A stretch of DNA of 64,000 nt. Origin: Pseudomonadota bacterium (GTDB lineage: Bacteria > Myxococcota_A > Polyangia > Polyangiales > Polyangiaceae). Every line of letters begins with the position of its first letter. Positions within the stretch are counted from its first letter, which is position 1. The position numbers and the translations under genes were made by a program. The notes under the pieces were generated by a model. It was not told where the DNA came from. It ran no database searches and saw nothing but the letters and a program-made list of their open reading frames with translations. Where the stretch lies: positions 1-64,000 of the forward strand of contig JAEYYX010000015.1 in NCBI GenBank assembly GCA_023428245.1. Direction: 5' to 3'. Positions 9,599 to 18,973 of the stretch are shown here, piece after piece.

Positions 9599-9640
9599 CC
9601 AATGTTTCGGCCGTGCGTCTAAACCTTTCCGAAACAATGG
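9599..9640. promoter_or_regulatory. Interrupted inverted repeat in the nirB/gnd divergent intergenic region
   Basis: The 12-base arms CCAATGTTTCGG (9599-9610) and CCGAAACAATGG (9629-9640) are inverted copies with one mismatch, separated by 18 bases. They sit between the divergent hemD-nirBD and gnd starts, 118 bases upstream of the nirB ATG and 46 bases upstream of the gnd ATG. The arrangement suggests two half-sites for a dimeric regulator; which gene it controls is unknown. Confidence 0.5.
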
Positions 9641-9685
9641 GCCCCCTCCCTTGGTGCGCCCGGGGACCTAAGCTACAGCGCTGAA

Positions 9686-10711
9686 ATGGAACTTGCGATT
9701 GTTGGACTTGGACGCATGGGCGCGAACATGGCACGGCGATTGGCCCGGGCCGGACATCGGGTGGTCGGCTGGGACCGCGATCCTAGCTTGGGCGCGCAGC
9801 TGGAAGCCGAGGGAGTCGTTTCGGTACCGACCCTCGAAGCGCTCGCTCAGGCACTCACTCCGCCGCGTGCGGTGTGGATGATGGTTCCTGCTGCCGTAAC
9901 CCCTGATCTCGCCGACCAGCTCGCGCCACTACTCGCGGCCGGAGACACGCTGATCGACGGTGGCAACAGTCACTACCGGGATGCGGTCGATCGAGCTGAG
10001 GTTCTCGCCGAAAGAGGCATCTACCACCTTGATGTTGGGACCAGTGGCGGCGTTCACGGACTCAACCGCGGCTATTGTCTCATGATTGGAGGTGCGGAAC
10101 AGGCCGTGAGCCGTCTCGAACCGATCTTCCGTGCTCTTGCTCCGGGATTCGATGCAGCGCCGCGCACGGAATCTCGCTCCGGCCCCCCGGGCGCAGGGGA
10201 GGAGGGCTTTCTTCATTGCGGTCCTCCCGGCGCCGGCCATTTCGTGAAAATGGTTCATAACGGCGTCGAATACGCGCTGATGGCCGCTTACGCCGAGGGC
10301 TTCAACCTGCTTCGTAATGCCGGCATCGGTAAGAAAGAGCGCGACAAGGATGCCGAGACAGCGCCGCTCAAAGAGCAAAAATACTACCAGTATGACTTCC
10401 CGATCGCGGACGTCGCCGAGCTCTGGCGTCGCGGCAGTGTGATCCCTTCTTGGCTTCTCGACCTGACGGCGGATGCTCTCCATTCTTCGCCGGCGCTCGC
10501 GGAGTTTTCTGGAACCGTGAGTGATTCAGGAGAGGGACGCTGGACGATCTTGGCGGCGGTTGACGAGGGGGTGCCGGCGCACGTGCTTTCGGCTGCGCTC
10601 TTCGACCGCTTCGAGTCGCGCGGCCGCGCGGAGTTCGCGAACAAGATTCTGTCCGCGATGAGGCTCGGTTTTGGCGGTCATCACGAGAAAAAGCGCCCCG
10701 CCGAAGGCTAA
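9686..10711 (+). CDS. gnd: 6-phosphogluconate dehydrogenase, short decarboxylating type
   Basis: A 341-residue cytoplasmic enzyme oxidising 6-phosphogluconate to ribulose 5-phosphate and CO2. The N-terminal Rossmann motif is 'AIVGLGRMGANMARRL'. The substrate and catalytic segments 'DGGNSHYRD', 'VGTSGGVHG' and 'KMVHNGVEYALM' (catalytic Lys and Asn of the 3-hydroxyacid dehydrogenase superfamily) are present. The length matches the short YqeC/GndA-like class rather than the ~470-residue classical form. It is divergent from the nitrate operon. Residues about 155-172 form a Pro/Gly-rich insertion between the strands ('SRSGPPGAGEEG'), which looks unusual. Confidence 0.93.
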   Translation: MELAIVGLGRMGANMARRLARAGHRVVGWDRDPSLGAQLEAEGVVSVPTLEALAQALTPPRAVWMMVPAAVTPDLADQLAPLLAAGDTLIDGGNSHYRDAVDRAEVLAERGIYHLDVGTSGGVHGLNRGYCLMIGGAEQAVSRLEPIFRALAPGFDAAPRTESRSGPPGAGEEGFLHCGPPGAGHFVKMVHNGVEYALMAAYAEGFNLLRNAGIGKKERDKDAETAPLKEQKYYQYDFPIADVAELWRRGSVIPSWLLDLTADALHSSPALAEFSGTVSDSGEGRWTILAAVDEGVPAHVLSAALFDRFESRGRAEFANKILSAMRLGFGGHHEKKRPAEG

Positions 10712-10766
10712 GAGCGCTGTCCTGCCGCGGGGAGCTCTCCGCGGCAGCTGCTCCCCCAATGCGCTT

Positions 10767-12488
10767 TCAGGATTGAGCGATCTTTGCCCAGCTGTCGCGG
10801 AGGCCGATCGTGCGGTTGAAGACGGGGCGCTTCTGCGTCGACGTACGGTCGACGCAGAAGTAGCCGAGACGCTCGAACTGAAATACCTCGCCCTCCGGGC
10901 TTTGCGAAAGCGACCTATCACACAGGGCATCTGCGCGAATCTGGAGCGAATCGGGGTTCAGACAATCGAGGAATGAGCGGTCCTCGGCCTCCGGTTCTGC
11001 CTCCGAGAAGAGACGATCGTAGAGGTGCACCTCGCAGGAGATCGCGTCCGTCTTCGAGATCCAATGGAGAGTTCCGCGCACCTTGCGGCCATCGGCAGTG
11101 CTTCCCCCCTTGGACTCGGGGTCCCAGGTGCAGAGAAGCTCGAGGAGCCTTCCGCCCTCGTCCCGGCGCGCTTCGACGGCGCGAATGAAACAAGCGCCCC
11201 GGAGGCGCACCTCTTGGCCTGGCGCGAGCCGAAACCACTTCTTCGGCGGAGACTCGAGGTAGTCTTCCCGTTCGATGTAGAGCTCTCGTTCGAGTGTGAC
11301 CTCGCGCGTGCCCCGCTCGGGATACTCGGGATGGACAGGGATCGAGAAGCTATGTTTCTCGCCCTCGGCCATGTTGGTGATCGTGATCTTGACGGGATCG
11401 ATCACCGCCATGGTTCGGTTGGCCTCGCGGTTCAAATCCTCGCGGATCTGGTGCTCAAGGAGCTCGATTTCGACCATGTTGTCTCGCTTGGCGACGCCGG
11501 TTCGCTCGATGAAGGCCAGGATCGACTGCGGTAGGTAACCGCGCCTACGCATGCCAGCCAAGGTCGGCATGCGCGGATCATCCCAGCCGTTGACCTTCTG
11601 TAGTTGAACGAGTTCTTGCAGCTTGCGCTTACTGAGGACTGTATGCGTCACGTTGAGCCGCGCGAATTCGATCTGGCGCGGAACAGGATCAAAACCTCCA
11701 ACCGCTTCGATGAACCAATCATAGAGCGGCCGATGGTTTTCGAACTCCAGAGAGCAGAGCGAGTGCGTGACGCCTTCGAAAGCATCCGAGAGCGGATGAG
11801 CGAAATCGTACATCGGATAGATGCACCAAGCGTCGCCGGTGCGGTGGTGATCCGCCTTGCGGATCCTGTAGATCAGGGGATCGCGCATGTTCATGTTAGG
11901 ATGAGTCATGTCGATCTTGGCGCGCAAGACCGCTTGCCCCTCTTCGAATTCGCCGCGTCTCATGCGAGCGAGCAGGTCGAGGTTCTCTTCGACGCTTCGC
12001 GATCGAAAAGGACTGTCCTGCCCGGGAGTGTAGAAATTTCCCCGCTTCTCGCGGATCTCCTCCGGGGACTGGCTGTCGACGTAGGCGAGACCCTTCTTGA
12101 CGAGCGCCTGGGCGCACTCGTAGAGCCGCTCGAAATAGTCGGACGCAAAGAAGACGCGCTTTCCCACGTCGTAGCCGAGCCAGCGAATGTCCTCTTGGAT
12201 GGACCGCACGAAGCGATCCTCTTCGGTCGCGGGGTTCGTATCGTCGAGCCGAAGGTTGCACGCGCCGAAGGGGGCCCGATCGGCGATCGTGAAATTGATC
12301 CAGATCGCTTTGGCGTGTCCGATGTGCAGGTATCCGTTTGGCTCGGGAGGGAAACGGGTCTGGAGCCGCGCGCCGTTTTTCCCTGTGCGCAGGTCGTCTT
12401 CGACGATCTCCGCGATGAAGTGCAAACCCTCGTCTCCAGAAGGAGAAGGCTCGAGCGGCTGTTTTGCGGAAGCGGGCAGGTCCGTCAT
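10767..12488 (-). CDS. glnS: Glutaminyl-tRNA synthetase
   Basis: A 573-residue class I aminoacyl-tRNA synthetase charging tRNA-Gln. The HIGH signature lies in 'PPEPNGYLHIGHAKAI' (about residues 47-62), and the KMSKS counterpart is 'VLSKRKL' (about residue 265). The C-terminal third is the two-barrel anticodon-binding domain seen in E. coli GlnS (554 residues). The ATG at 12488 follows an AGGACC-like ribosome site; an upstream in-frame Met is less likely because the N-terminus would lack similarity. It is convergent with gnd (55-base gap). Confidence 0.96.
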   Translation of the reverse strand: MTDLPASAKQPLEPSPSGDEGLHFIAEIVEDDLRTGKNGARLQTRFPPEPNGYLHIGHAKAIWINFTIADRAPFGACNLRLDDTNPATEEDRFVRSIQEDIRWLGYDVGKRVFFASDYFERLYECAQALVKKGLAYVDSQSPEEIREKRGNFYTPGQDSPFRSRSVEENLDLLARMRRGEFEEGQAVLRAKIDMTHPNMNMRDPLIYRIRKADHHRTGDAWCIYPMYDFAHPLSDAFEGVTHSLCSLEFENHRPLYDWFIEAVGGFDPVPRQIEFARLNVTHTVLSKRKLQELVQLQKVNGWDDPRMPTLAGMRRRGYLPQSILAFIERTGVAKRDNMVEIELLEHQIREDLNREANRTMAVIDPVKITITNMAEGEKHSFSIPVHPEYPERGTREVTLERELYIEREDYLESPPKKWFRLAPGQEVRLRGACFIRAVEARRDEGGRLLELLCTWDPESKGGSTADGRKVRGTLHWISKTDAISCEVHLYDRLFSEAEPEAEDRSFLDCLNPDSLQIRADALCDRSLSQSPEGEVFQFERLGYFCVDRTSTQKRPVFNRTIGLRDSWAKIAQS

Positions 12489-12679
12489 GCGTTTGGTCCT
12501 GAGCATGCAGAGGGGCGCCCACGACGGCAAGGACCAAGGAGGTCTTCTGCGGCCGCTATCCCCTCAATTTCCGGGAAGAGAATGGCGAGCCGGGGCTCAC
12601 TCCCATGAGCCGGCCGCCGAAGGGCGCGCTTTTCGCGCTCAGGGGAGGCAGGTGAGGTTCGCCCGCAGGTTCGAGGGAT

Positions 12680-15631
12680 TCAGGCGCCGGTTTCGAAGAG
12701 TGCGAGCAGGTCATCCTTGGTGATTCCAGTGCTGGCTCCGCCCTCGTCCAGGATGGCTTCGGAGAGCTCGCGCTTGCGCGATTGCAGGGCGAGGATGCCT
12801 TCTTCGATGGTGTCTTTGGCGATCAACCGATAGACGGTGACGGCGCGCAACTGGCCGATGCGATGCGCGCGATCTGCGGCTTGGTCTTCTGCAGCAGGGT
12901 TCCACCAGGGATCGAGGAGGAAGACGTGGTCCGCGGCGGTGAGATTCAGGCCTGTGCCGCCCGCTTTCAGTGAAGACAAAAAGACAGGAGGCCCGTCTTC
13001 GGCCTGGAACTTCTCGACAACCGCGCCGCGGTTCTCGGTCGAGCCGTCCAGGCGCACGAAGCCGATGTTCCGCGTCTTGAGCTCTGGCTCAACCAAATCA
13101 AGAAATGACGTCCATTGGCTGAAGACGATGCACTTGTGACCGTCGGCTTCTGCTTCCTCGAGCCGGGCCATGAGAGCTTCGACTTTCGAAGAGCGTGAGC
13201 GTTCCTGACCTGGCAAAAGCCCGACGTGACAAGCCGCCTGGCGCAAACGGAGCAGTGCTTCGAGCGCTGCCATGATACCGCCGCCGCTTCCTTGGAGGGC
13301 CTCTTGGACCTCCTTGCGTTTCATCGTGAAAATGGCGTCGTACAGGTCGCGCTCTTCTTGCTCGAGCTCCACCGTGAGGACGATGTCCGTGCGAGCGGGG
13401 AGATCCGAGAGCACGTCGCGCTTGAGGCGACGCAATAGGAAGGGTTTGACGAGGCGCTTCAGACGCTGCCGAGCCTCGGGATCGCCTCGTTCGATCGGCT
13501 CAGCATAGCGTTTGGCGAATTCTCGACGGGCTCCGAGCAGGCCAGGGTGGGTGAAGCGGAAGATGCTCCACATCTCGTCGAGGCGATTTTCGATGGGCGT
13601 ACCGCTGAGCGCGATCCTTTGGCTCGTCTCGCTGAGCGAGTCCGAGAGAGCGAAAGCGGAGCGTGCCAGTTGGCTGTCCGGGTTCTTGATCGCTTGCGCC
13701 TCATCGAACACGACTTGGTCCCAGCTTACCTTCTTCAGAACTTCCTCATCCATGCGCACGACTGCGAACGTGGTGAGCGTCACGTCCGCTTCGGTGAGCG
13801 TGCGGCGGGGCCCGTGGTACACGTTTACGCGAAGATCGGGGCGGAAGCGGGCGATCTCTTGGGCCCAGTTGAAGACGACTGTCTTCGGACAGATGACGAG
13901 CGCTTTGCCCGAGAGCGCACAGAGGGCCTGGAGCGTCTTTCCGAGCCCCATGTCGTCGGCGAGGACCGCTCCGAGTCCGAGCTTCTGGAGGAACATGAGC
14001 CAACTCAGGCCCTGCCTCTGATACGAGCGAAGCACGACGGGGACCTGCTCGGGCACAGGCGCCTCGGGGATCGAGTCGAAATCTTGAACGATGCGGCGCA
14101 GCGCCTCGGCTTCTCGCGGCACTGGAAGCCCGAGTTCCTCACAAACATCTGTCATTCCCTCCATTGCGTAGAGAGGGACCTCGCCTTTCGGGTTTCTGGC
14201 TGCGAGAATCTCTTGGATCTTGTCGCCGTAACGTGCGAGCCAGTCAGCGGGCAAAGGTGCCCAGCCGCCGTCAAGGAGGGGCACCATGTCCAAACGGTCC
14301 TCGAAGGCCTGGAACACCAGGTCCGCGCGGGCCTCCCGAGGCTGCTCTTCATCGGTGATGAAGCTGATTTCGAGCTTGGAGCCCTCCATGCGGAGCTCGG
14401 GCACGAGCGGGGCTCGGGTGACGACCTCCCGCGATACCGAGCTCGCCGCCGAGGCCTGGAATGCCTGGAGGCGCTTGGCAAACCGTGCAGCGTCACCACC
14501 GTCGAAATGGCTCGTGCGACCAGGAATCAAAGAGAGCTCGTCCTTGAGGCGGCGACAGAGCTCCTTTTCCGCGGCGACGGTGCGCCGCGGGATTGCTCCG
14601 GACAAGTGGACCACTTTGTCGCCGTCGATCCTGATCTGGGCCGGATCGCCGTAGACGAGTGTCGGCAGGACGCTGAGCGTGTGGCCTTGAGGAGTGAGAT
14701 CAAAGTGGATGCGCGGGCGAGCGTGGCTGTCTCGACCTGGGAGGACACCGTCGGGGATGTCGACAAACAGCTCTCGCTCGAGTCCTGGCAGCACATCCGT
14801 TACGAACTCTGCGATGTCTTCGGGTCCGATCTCGCGCAGGAGCGGAAGACGTTCCCACCTGGCTCCCGCAATGTTCACGGCGCCGAGCGGTCGGAGTGCA
14901 CCCTTGTAGAGACCAAGCCCACGGTCGAGGATCTTGAGCCCAGCGAGCCCTTCGACCTCGAGGCGGAGACGTCCGCCCTCTTTACTCGCTGTGCTGAGGC
15001 GAGCCCGAGGCAAGAGTGTGTCCGGCGCCGACTCGATGGGTTTGCCGTCGAGAGTGACGTCGCCTCCTCCAGACCAGGCTGCAATCAGTCGCGAGAATCC
15101 CTCCGGCCCGAGCCCGCGACTCTCCGAGGCGCGAGTGCGCCCTTGGCCTTGAGCGAGCAGGATGCGTTCGACGTCGAGATCTTCTTTTCGGGTCAGGATG
15201 TCGGCGTGGCGAGCGAGTAGACGCGTGAGCGGTTCCGGAAGCGGGGTCTCCTCGCCGCTGGGAGTTACGAGCACGCGTTGGATGGTGACGCTGGGTGGCG
15301 ATGAGAGCAGCCGATAGGCAAGCCGCGGGATCGGAGGTGCGTCGCCCTTCTGGGGCGCGGGGGCGTCTTCTGGGGCGCTCTTGAGCGCAATGGCGGCGGC
15401 GACGACATGCTCACAGGGGAGCTTCGCGTCACAATCACAGGTCCAATCGGTCTCGGCCAAGTCGAGGACCGTGAGCGTCGGGACACGGCGTTCGGGAACG
15501 CGCACGCGGAAGACCGCTTCATCGTCGCTCCTCTCTTCCAAGAGTGGGGAGCGACTCTCTGCCAAGCGCACACCCTTGGACCAGACCGCGGGGAGAGATG
15601 CCTTTCGCACCGCCGCGAGAAATTCGTTCAT
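12680..15631 (-). CDS. SWIM zinc-finger SNF2-family helicase/ATPase
   Basis: About 983 residues. The N-terminus holds a SWIM zinc finger (C-D-C...C-E-H, 'CDCDAKLPCEH'). A long middle domain (about residues 150-500) is typical of bacterial SNF2 proteins. The SNF2 ATPase begins near residue 530, with Walker A 'LADDMGLGKTLQAL', box II 'DEAQAIKN', and a C-terminal helicase domain ending in the motif VI 'QAADRAHRIGQ'. The family moves along duplex DNA or remodels nucleoprotein; its role in this organism is unknown. The start is uncertain. ATG 15631 is given, but GTG 15652 lies just after a GGGAGG ribosome site and may be the true start. Divergent from the RNase Z-like gene. Confidence 0.9.
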   Translation of the reverse strand: MNEFLAAVRKASLPAVWSKGVRLAESRSPLLEERSDDEAVFRVRVPERRVPTLTVLDLAETDWTCDCDAKLPCEHVVAAAIALKSAPEDAPAPQKGDAPPIPRLAYRLLSSPPSVTIQRVLVTPSGEETPLPEPLTRLLARHADILTRKEDLDVERILLAQGQGRTRASESRGLGPEGFSRLIAAWSGGGDVTLDGKPIESAPDTLLPRARLSTASKEGGRLRLEVEGLAGLKILDRGLGLYKGALRPLGAVNIAGARWERLPLLREIGPEDIAEFVTDVLPGLERELFVDIPDGVLPGRDSHARPRIHFDLTPQGHTLSVLPTLVYGDPAQIRIDGDKVVHLSGAIPRRTVAAEKELCRRLKDELSLIPGRTSHFDGGDAARFAKRLQAFQASAASSVSREVVTRAPLVPELRMEGSKLEISFITDEEQPREARADLVFQAFEDRLDMVPLLDGGWAPLPADWLARYGDKIQEILAARNPKGEVPLYAMEGMTDVCEELGLPVPREAEALRRIVQDFDSIPEAPVPEQVPVVLRSYQRQGLSWLMFLQKLGLGAVLADDMGLGKTLQALCALSGKALVICPKTVVFNWAQEIARFRPDLRVNVYHGPRRTLTEADVTLTTFAVVRMDEEVLKKVSWDQVVFDEAQAIKNPDSQLARSAFALSDSLSETSQRIALSGTPIENRLDEMWSIFRFTHPGLLGARREFAKRYAEPIERGDPEARQRLKRLVKPFLLRRLKRDVLSDLPARTDIVLTVELEQEERDLYDAIFTMKRKEVQEALQGSGGGIMAALEALLRLRQAACHVGLLPGQERSRSSKVEALMARLEEAEADGHKCIVFSQWTSFLDLVEPELKTRNIGFVRLDGSTENRGAVVEKFQAEDGPPVFLSSLKAGGTGLNLTAADHVFLLDPWWNPAAEDQAADRAHRIGQLRAVTVYRLIAKDTIEEGILALQSRKRELSEAILDEGGASTGITKDDLLALFETGA

Positions 15632-15713
15632 TGCTTGTGCGTCCAAGGCCACGAGGCCTCCCTCAGGTTCCAATCCGCCAGGCAAGAGCACCCGGCACGC
15701 GGGGTTATCGACA

Positions 15714-16667
15714 ATGAGCCAGGAGCGTCAAGCTTCTCAGGATACAAGCGGGCCCGAGCGGATCGATGCTATGGAAAGGGTGCGAGCGGCGCTCACAGAA
15801 ACGGCCCCCTTTTCCGACATGCTCACAGAAGTTCAGGCTGGTCCTTACTCCATCGTCGGGGTGTCCGTCGGCGGGGTCTACACGAGCCTGTGTGTGCCCG
15901 AGCTCGGGGTGATCTTGGACATCGGGATCGCACCTCGCTCGTTCGTCGGTGCGCCGCACCTTTTCCTCAGCCATGGACACGCCGATCACATCGGGTCGCT
16001 CGTGACGCTGCTTGGACACAGGGGGCTCGCGGGGGTCGACCCACCGCGTGTCTTCCTGCCGGCGGAGATCGAGGAGCCGGTTCGTGAGGGCGTGCGAGCC
16101 TTCACGCTGGTGCAGGGCAGGGGGAGGACTCTCGACTATGTCCCGCTCGATCCAGGACAAGTCGTCCCGCTTCATGCGGACTGGGAGGTGCGAGCTTTTC
16201 GAACGCTCCACAGCGTGCCGTCGCTCGGCTACGAGTTCCGACGAAGGGTGCAGAAGCTCCGTCCGGAATTCTTGGATTTGCCGGGGCCCGAGATTCGCGC
16301 ACGGCGCCTTTCAGGGGAAGACATTTTCGAGCCGGTCATTCGCCGCGAGTTCGCGTATGCGACCGATACGCTCATCGACGTTCTTGACCGGGAGCCTGAG
16401 CTCTGTCAGGCGCGGGCGCTTGTTCTTGAGTGCACCTTCCTCGACGAGCGGAAGGGCCGTTCGGCGTGTCGTGAGAAGTGCCACATCCATCTCGACGAGA
16501 TCATCGAGAGAGCGGACCAGTTCGAAAACGAGTTTCTCGTCCTCATGCACTTCAGCCAGATCTATCGGCCCGCCGAGGTCCACGAGATATTGAAACGCAG
16601 GCTTCCCGCGGCGCTGGCGCGGAAAGTGGTCGTCTTTTCTCCAGACAGGGGTCCTCTTCCGGGGTAA
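15714..16667 (+). CDS. Metallo-beta-lactamase-fold hydrolase, RNase Z-like
   Basis: A 317-residue protein with the HxHxDH zinc motif ('LSHGHADHIGSL', about residue 86) and later metal ligands in 'LHSVPSLGYEF', 'YATDT' and 'MHFSQIY', an order matching tRNase Z (tRNA 3'-end endonuclease). A full ligand set suggests an active phosphodiesterase. The start ATG is at 15714, 82 bases from the divergent helicase start. A small secreted protein gene follows after 19 bases. True tRNase Z versus a related hydrolase cannot be settled by eye; the long N-terminus is atypical. Confidence 0.8.
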   Translation: MSQERQASQDTSGPERIDAMERVRAALTETAPFSDMLTEVQAGPYSIVGVSVGGVYTSLCVPELGVILDIGIAPRSFVGAPHLFLSHGHADHIGSLVTLLGHRGLAGVDPPRVFLPAEIEEPVREGVRAFTLVQGRGRTLDYVPLDPGQVVPLHADWEVRAFRTLHSVPSLGYEFRRRVQKLRPEFLDLPGPEIRARRLSGEDIFEPVIRREFAYATDTLIDVLDREPELCQARALVLECTFLDERKGRSACREKCHIHLDEIIERADQFENEFLVLMHFSQIYRPAEVHEILKRRLPAALARKVVVFSPDRGPLPG

Positions 16668-16686
16668 ACTAACCGTTAAGGGTGTC

Positions 16687-17124
16687 ATGAGGTGGACTTT
16701 GGCTCGAGCTCTTTGGTTGGCCGGTATCCTGACCGTCGCGCTCCCGAGCGTGTCGTCCTTCGCAAAGGGGGCCCCGGTGGTGACCTACTCGGGCTTGAAG
16801 TTCGGGGCTAGCGGCGCCGCGTCCTTGCGCGTGGAGCTCTCATCGTCCGCGCCTGTTGTCCTGAAACAGGAAGGCAAGGTCACACAATTTCTGATCGACG
16901 GCGCGACCGTGAAGCGCCGGAACAACCTGAACCCGCTCGACGCCTCGTTCTTCTGTTCGACGCTCCTCCGGGCCAAGCTCGATAAGAAAAAGGAAGGCGT
17001 CTACGTCTCTCTTGAGCTCCGTGAGGCGGCTCCTGTCTCGCATCGCCTGATGCCGGTGGGCAGTGGAGCCGTGATTGAGTTTTCGGTGCCCCCTCGCGAG
17101 GGCTCGAGCGCTGGGTGCAAGTGA
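16687..17124 (+). CDS. Small secreted protein with AMIN-like fold
   Basis: A 145-residue protein with an N-terminal signal peptide (residues 1-27, ending '...VSSFAKG'). The mature part is a beta-rich segment ('SLRVELSSSAPVV', 'YVSLELREAAPVSHRL', 'AVIEFSVP') whose strand spacing recalls the AMIN domain, a peptidoglycan-targeting module of amidases and PilQ. Two Cys are present (one in 'FFCSTL', one at the C-terminal end). No catalytic motif is visible. The AMIN assignment is an inference from pattern only. It follows the RNase Z-like gene closely and may be co-transcribed. Confidence 0.65.
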   Translation: MRWTLARALWLAGILTVALPSVSSFAKGAPVVTYSGLKFGASGAASLRVELSSSAPVVLKQEGKVTQFLIDGATVKRRNNLNPLDASFFCSTLLRAKLDKKKEGVYVSLELREAAPVSHRLMPVGSGAVIEFSVPPREGSSAGCK

Positions 17125-17170
17125 GGGGGCGTGGAGCGCGCTCTCATTTGCGCCCTCGTCAGTGAATCCG

Positions 17171-18088
17171 ATGGGGCCAGGTAACCCGAGCCTCGAGAAG
17201 CTCGCCGCGATCGCCGAGAACCTACGTGTTGAAGGCGCTCTGTTGCCAGCGCTCGACGCGCTCAGGGGGCTCGATGCAGTGGTCCTCAAGGGTGGCCTTT
17301 TGACGCGCCGTCTCTACGGGGACCTGTCCCAGCGCATTTCGACGGACAACGATCTCTTGATCCGCAGTCGAGATGCGCACGAGGCGCTCCATCGTCTTCG
17401 TTGCGCGGGGTTTGGCGCAGCTCCTGGAATCGACGCGCTGCGCGCCCTCGAGCGCGGGGGGAGGGTGGAGCTCTCGCTCGAGGGAGCGGCTGCCGTGACC
17501 TTGGATGTGCACACAAGGGCGTTCGATCCACGTCTTTTCGACGAGGACGAGGAGTGGATTTGGTCGGCTCTCACGCTCGCAGATTTCCACGGCCGGGCTG
17601 TACGCGTGATGCGTGACCCGGTGACCCTGGCCCATGTGGCGGGGCACGCTCTCTCCCACGGAGCAGACCAGGCACATCTTGCGGTTCTGTCGCGAGCTTT
17701 TTCGCTCTGGGGGCACTCGGTAGATACGACAGAGCTCCGCTCCGCGCTCGAAAAGACGATCGGCCGGGATGCGTTCGAGTTTTCGATTCTCCTCCTCGAG
17801 CTCCTCGGAGAGCCGGTGGAGCTTCCTTGGCAGGCGAGCGAAAGAGCCCGAACCGCGCAACTTTGGGCTCAGCGGCTCTCCTTTCAGAAGCGCTCGCTCG
17901 GGTTTCGGCTCCTTTTCATCGCGGGCCTCGTAGGACGCTCGCGCATCAGGCGCCTTCTTTCAGATGCGGTGTATCCAGGCCGAGACGAACTCATGGCCCG
18001 CTACGGAAATAGCTCCCTACCTTCGCTTCTCGCCCGGCACCTCACAGCCAGAATCGCCGGTCGGCTCGGGCGCGATCACCATTTATGA
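17171..18088 (+). CDS. Nucleotidyltransferase-like protein
   Basis: A 305-residue protein with the pattern 'VVLKGGLLTRRLY' followed by 'STDNDLLI'. This corresponds to the Lys-Gly and Asp-x-Asp metal-binding motif of the uncharacterised nucleotidyltransferase family (NTP_transf_5 type). A helical C-terminal domain follows. The ATG at 17171 fits the start of similarity; upstream codons in frame overlap the preceding gene. Its last 6 bases overlap the convergent EEP-family gene. Substrate unknown. Confidence 0.72.
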   Translation: MGPGNPSLEKLAAIAENLRVEGALLPALDALRGLDAVVLKGGLLTRRLYGDLSQRISTDNDLLIRSRDAHEALHRLRCAGFGAAPGIDALRALERGGRVELSLEGAAAVTLDVHTRAFDPRLFDEDEEWIWSALTLADFHGRAVRVMRDPVTLAHVAGHALSHGADQAHLAVLSRAFSLWGHSVDTTELRSALEKTIGRDAFEFSILLLELLGEPVELPWQASERARTAQLWAQRLSFQKRSLGFRLLFIAGLVGRSRIRRLLSDAVYPGRDELMARYGNSSLPSLLARHLTARIAGRLGRDHHL

Positions 18089-18829
18089 GTGTTTGGGGAT
18101 CTCGAACACCGCTTCGAGGGGCAGGTGGTCCGAGGCCTCCCGGTGCCTTGGTCCGCGCGCAATCCCGGCGGTGTGAAGCTCCGCTGAGCCCCGGAAAAAG
18201 ATCCCATCGAGAGGACGAAGGGGAGCGAAGGCAGGGAACGTCCGGGTCAGTGCTCCCGCACGGCGGAAACCCGCGGGCTCGAGGTAGAGCGGTCCGAGGT
18301 TCCCATAGAGGTCGTTCAAGTCACCGGCCACGATCGAGGGCGTTCTGCGCTGCACCTCACCGAATGGCTCAAGGGACAGGAAGCGCCGAAGTTGCTCGGC
18401 GCGTTCTGATCCCGAGAGGCCAAGGTGGAGATTCGCGATCCAGACGCTGTGTTGGTGCTCCTCGCCATCTTCGGTATCTCGGGTGAGGATACGAGTCACG
18501 AGTGCGCCTCGCTTCTTCCGCCAGCTGATCGTGAGATCGAAGTGGCGCGTATCTCGGATCGGAAACCGGCTCAGAGTCAGATTGCCGTATCCGCCGCGAC
18601 GGTACTTGTGTTCGTGTCCGAAGGCGTGGTGTTTCAGGTCGAGCTCGTCACAGAGTTCGGCGACCTGATCCGCCATCCCTGCACCGGGCCAAAATTGTGC
18701 GACCTCTTGGAGCAGGACGATGTCGGGTGATCGTTCCCGGAGCAATTGAACGATGCGTTCGAGACGGTAGCGGCGGTCGAGCCCGCCCACACCTTTGTGG
18801 ATGTTCCAGGAAAGGACGCGGATCTGCAT
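18083..18829 (-). CDS. Endonuclease/exonuclease/phosphatase family protein
   Basis: A 248-residue protein of the EEP superfamily (Mg-dependent phosphodiesterases). Motifs in order: 'LSWNIHKGVGG', 'LLQEVAQF', 'GDLNDLYG' (Asp/Asn catalytic pair) and 'SDHLPLEAVF' (terminal Asp-His). It lacks a signal peptide, so it is cytoplasmic. Substrate (DNA ends, phospholipid or other phosphodiester) is not predictable. Its C-terminus overlaps the convergent nucleotidyltransferase gene. Confidence 0.85.
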   Translation of the reverse strand: MQIRVLSWNIHKGVGGLDRRYRLERIVQLLRERSPDIVLLQEVAQFWPGAGMADQVAELCDELDLKHHAFGHEHKYRRGGYGNLTLSRFPIRDTRHFDLTISWRKKRGALVTRILTRDTEDGEEHQHSVWIANLHLGLSGSERAEQLRRFLSLEPFGEVQRRTPSIVAGDLNDLYGNLGPLYLEPAGFRRAGALTRTFPAFAPLRPLDGIFFRGSAELHTAGIARGPRHREASDHLPLEAVFEIPKHS

Positions 18830-18973
18830 TTTGGAAGTCGCTTGGGGGCCGAATGTGCGGTCGGTTCCGGGGAACCGTCCTTGGGGGGATGGACAAGGGT
18901 AGCTCGACTCCCCACTCGGGTGGTATAGGCCGCTCCGTCGGCCCTTTTACGGGCGGGCTTTCGGAGCGAAAAG

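Noticed and set aside
9540..9600. Possible sigma-54 promoter upstream of hemD-nirBD
   Set aside because: A GG and a downstream TTGC occur on the minus strand but with 8 instead of 10 bases between GG and GC, so the -24/-12 spacing is wrong.
13547..15220. A 557-codon frame opposite the SNF2 helicase gene
   Set aside because: Antisense shadow of conserved helicase motifs; composition is Arg/Glu/Leu-rich without domains.
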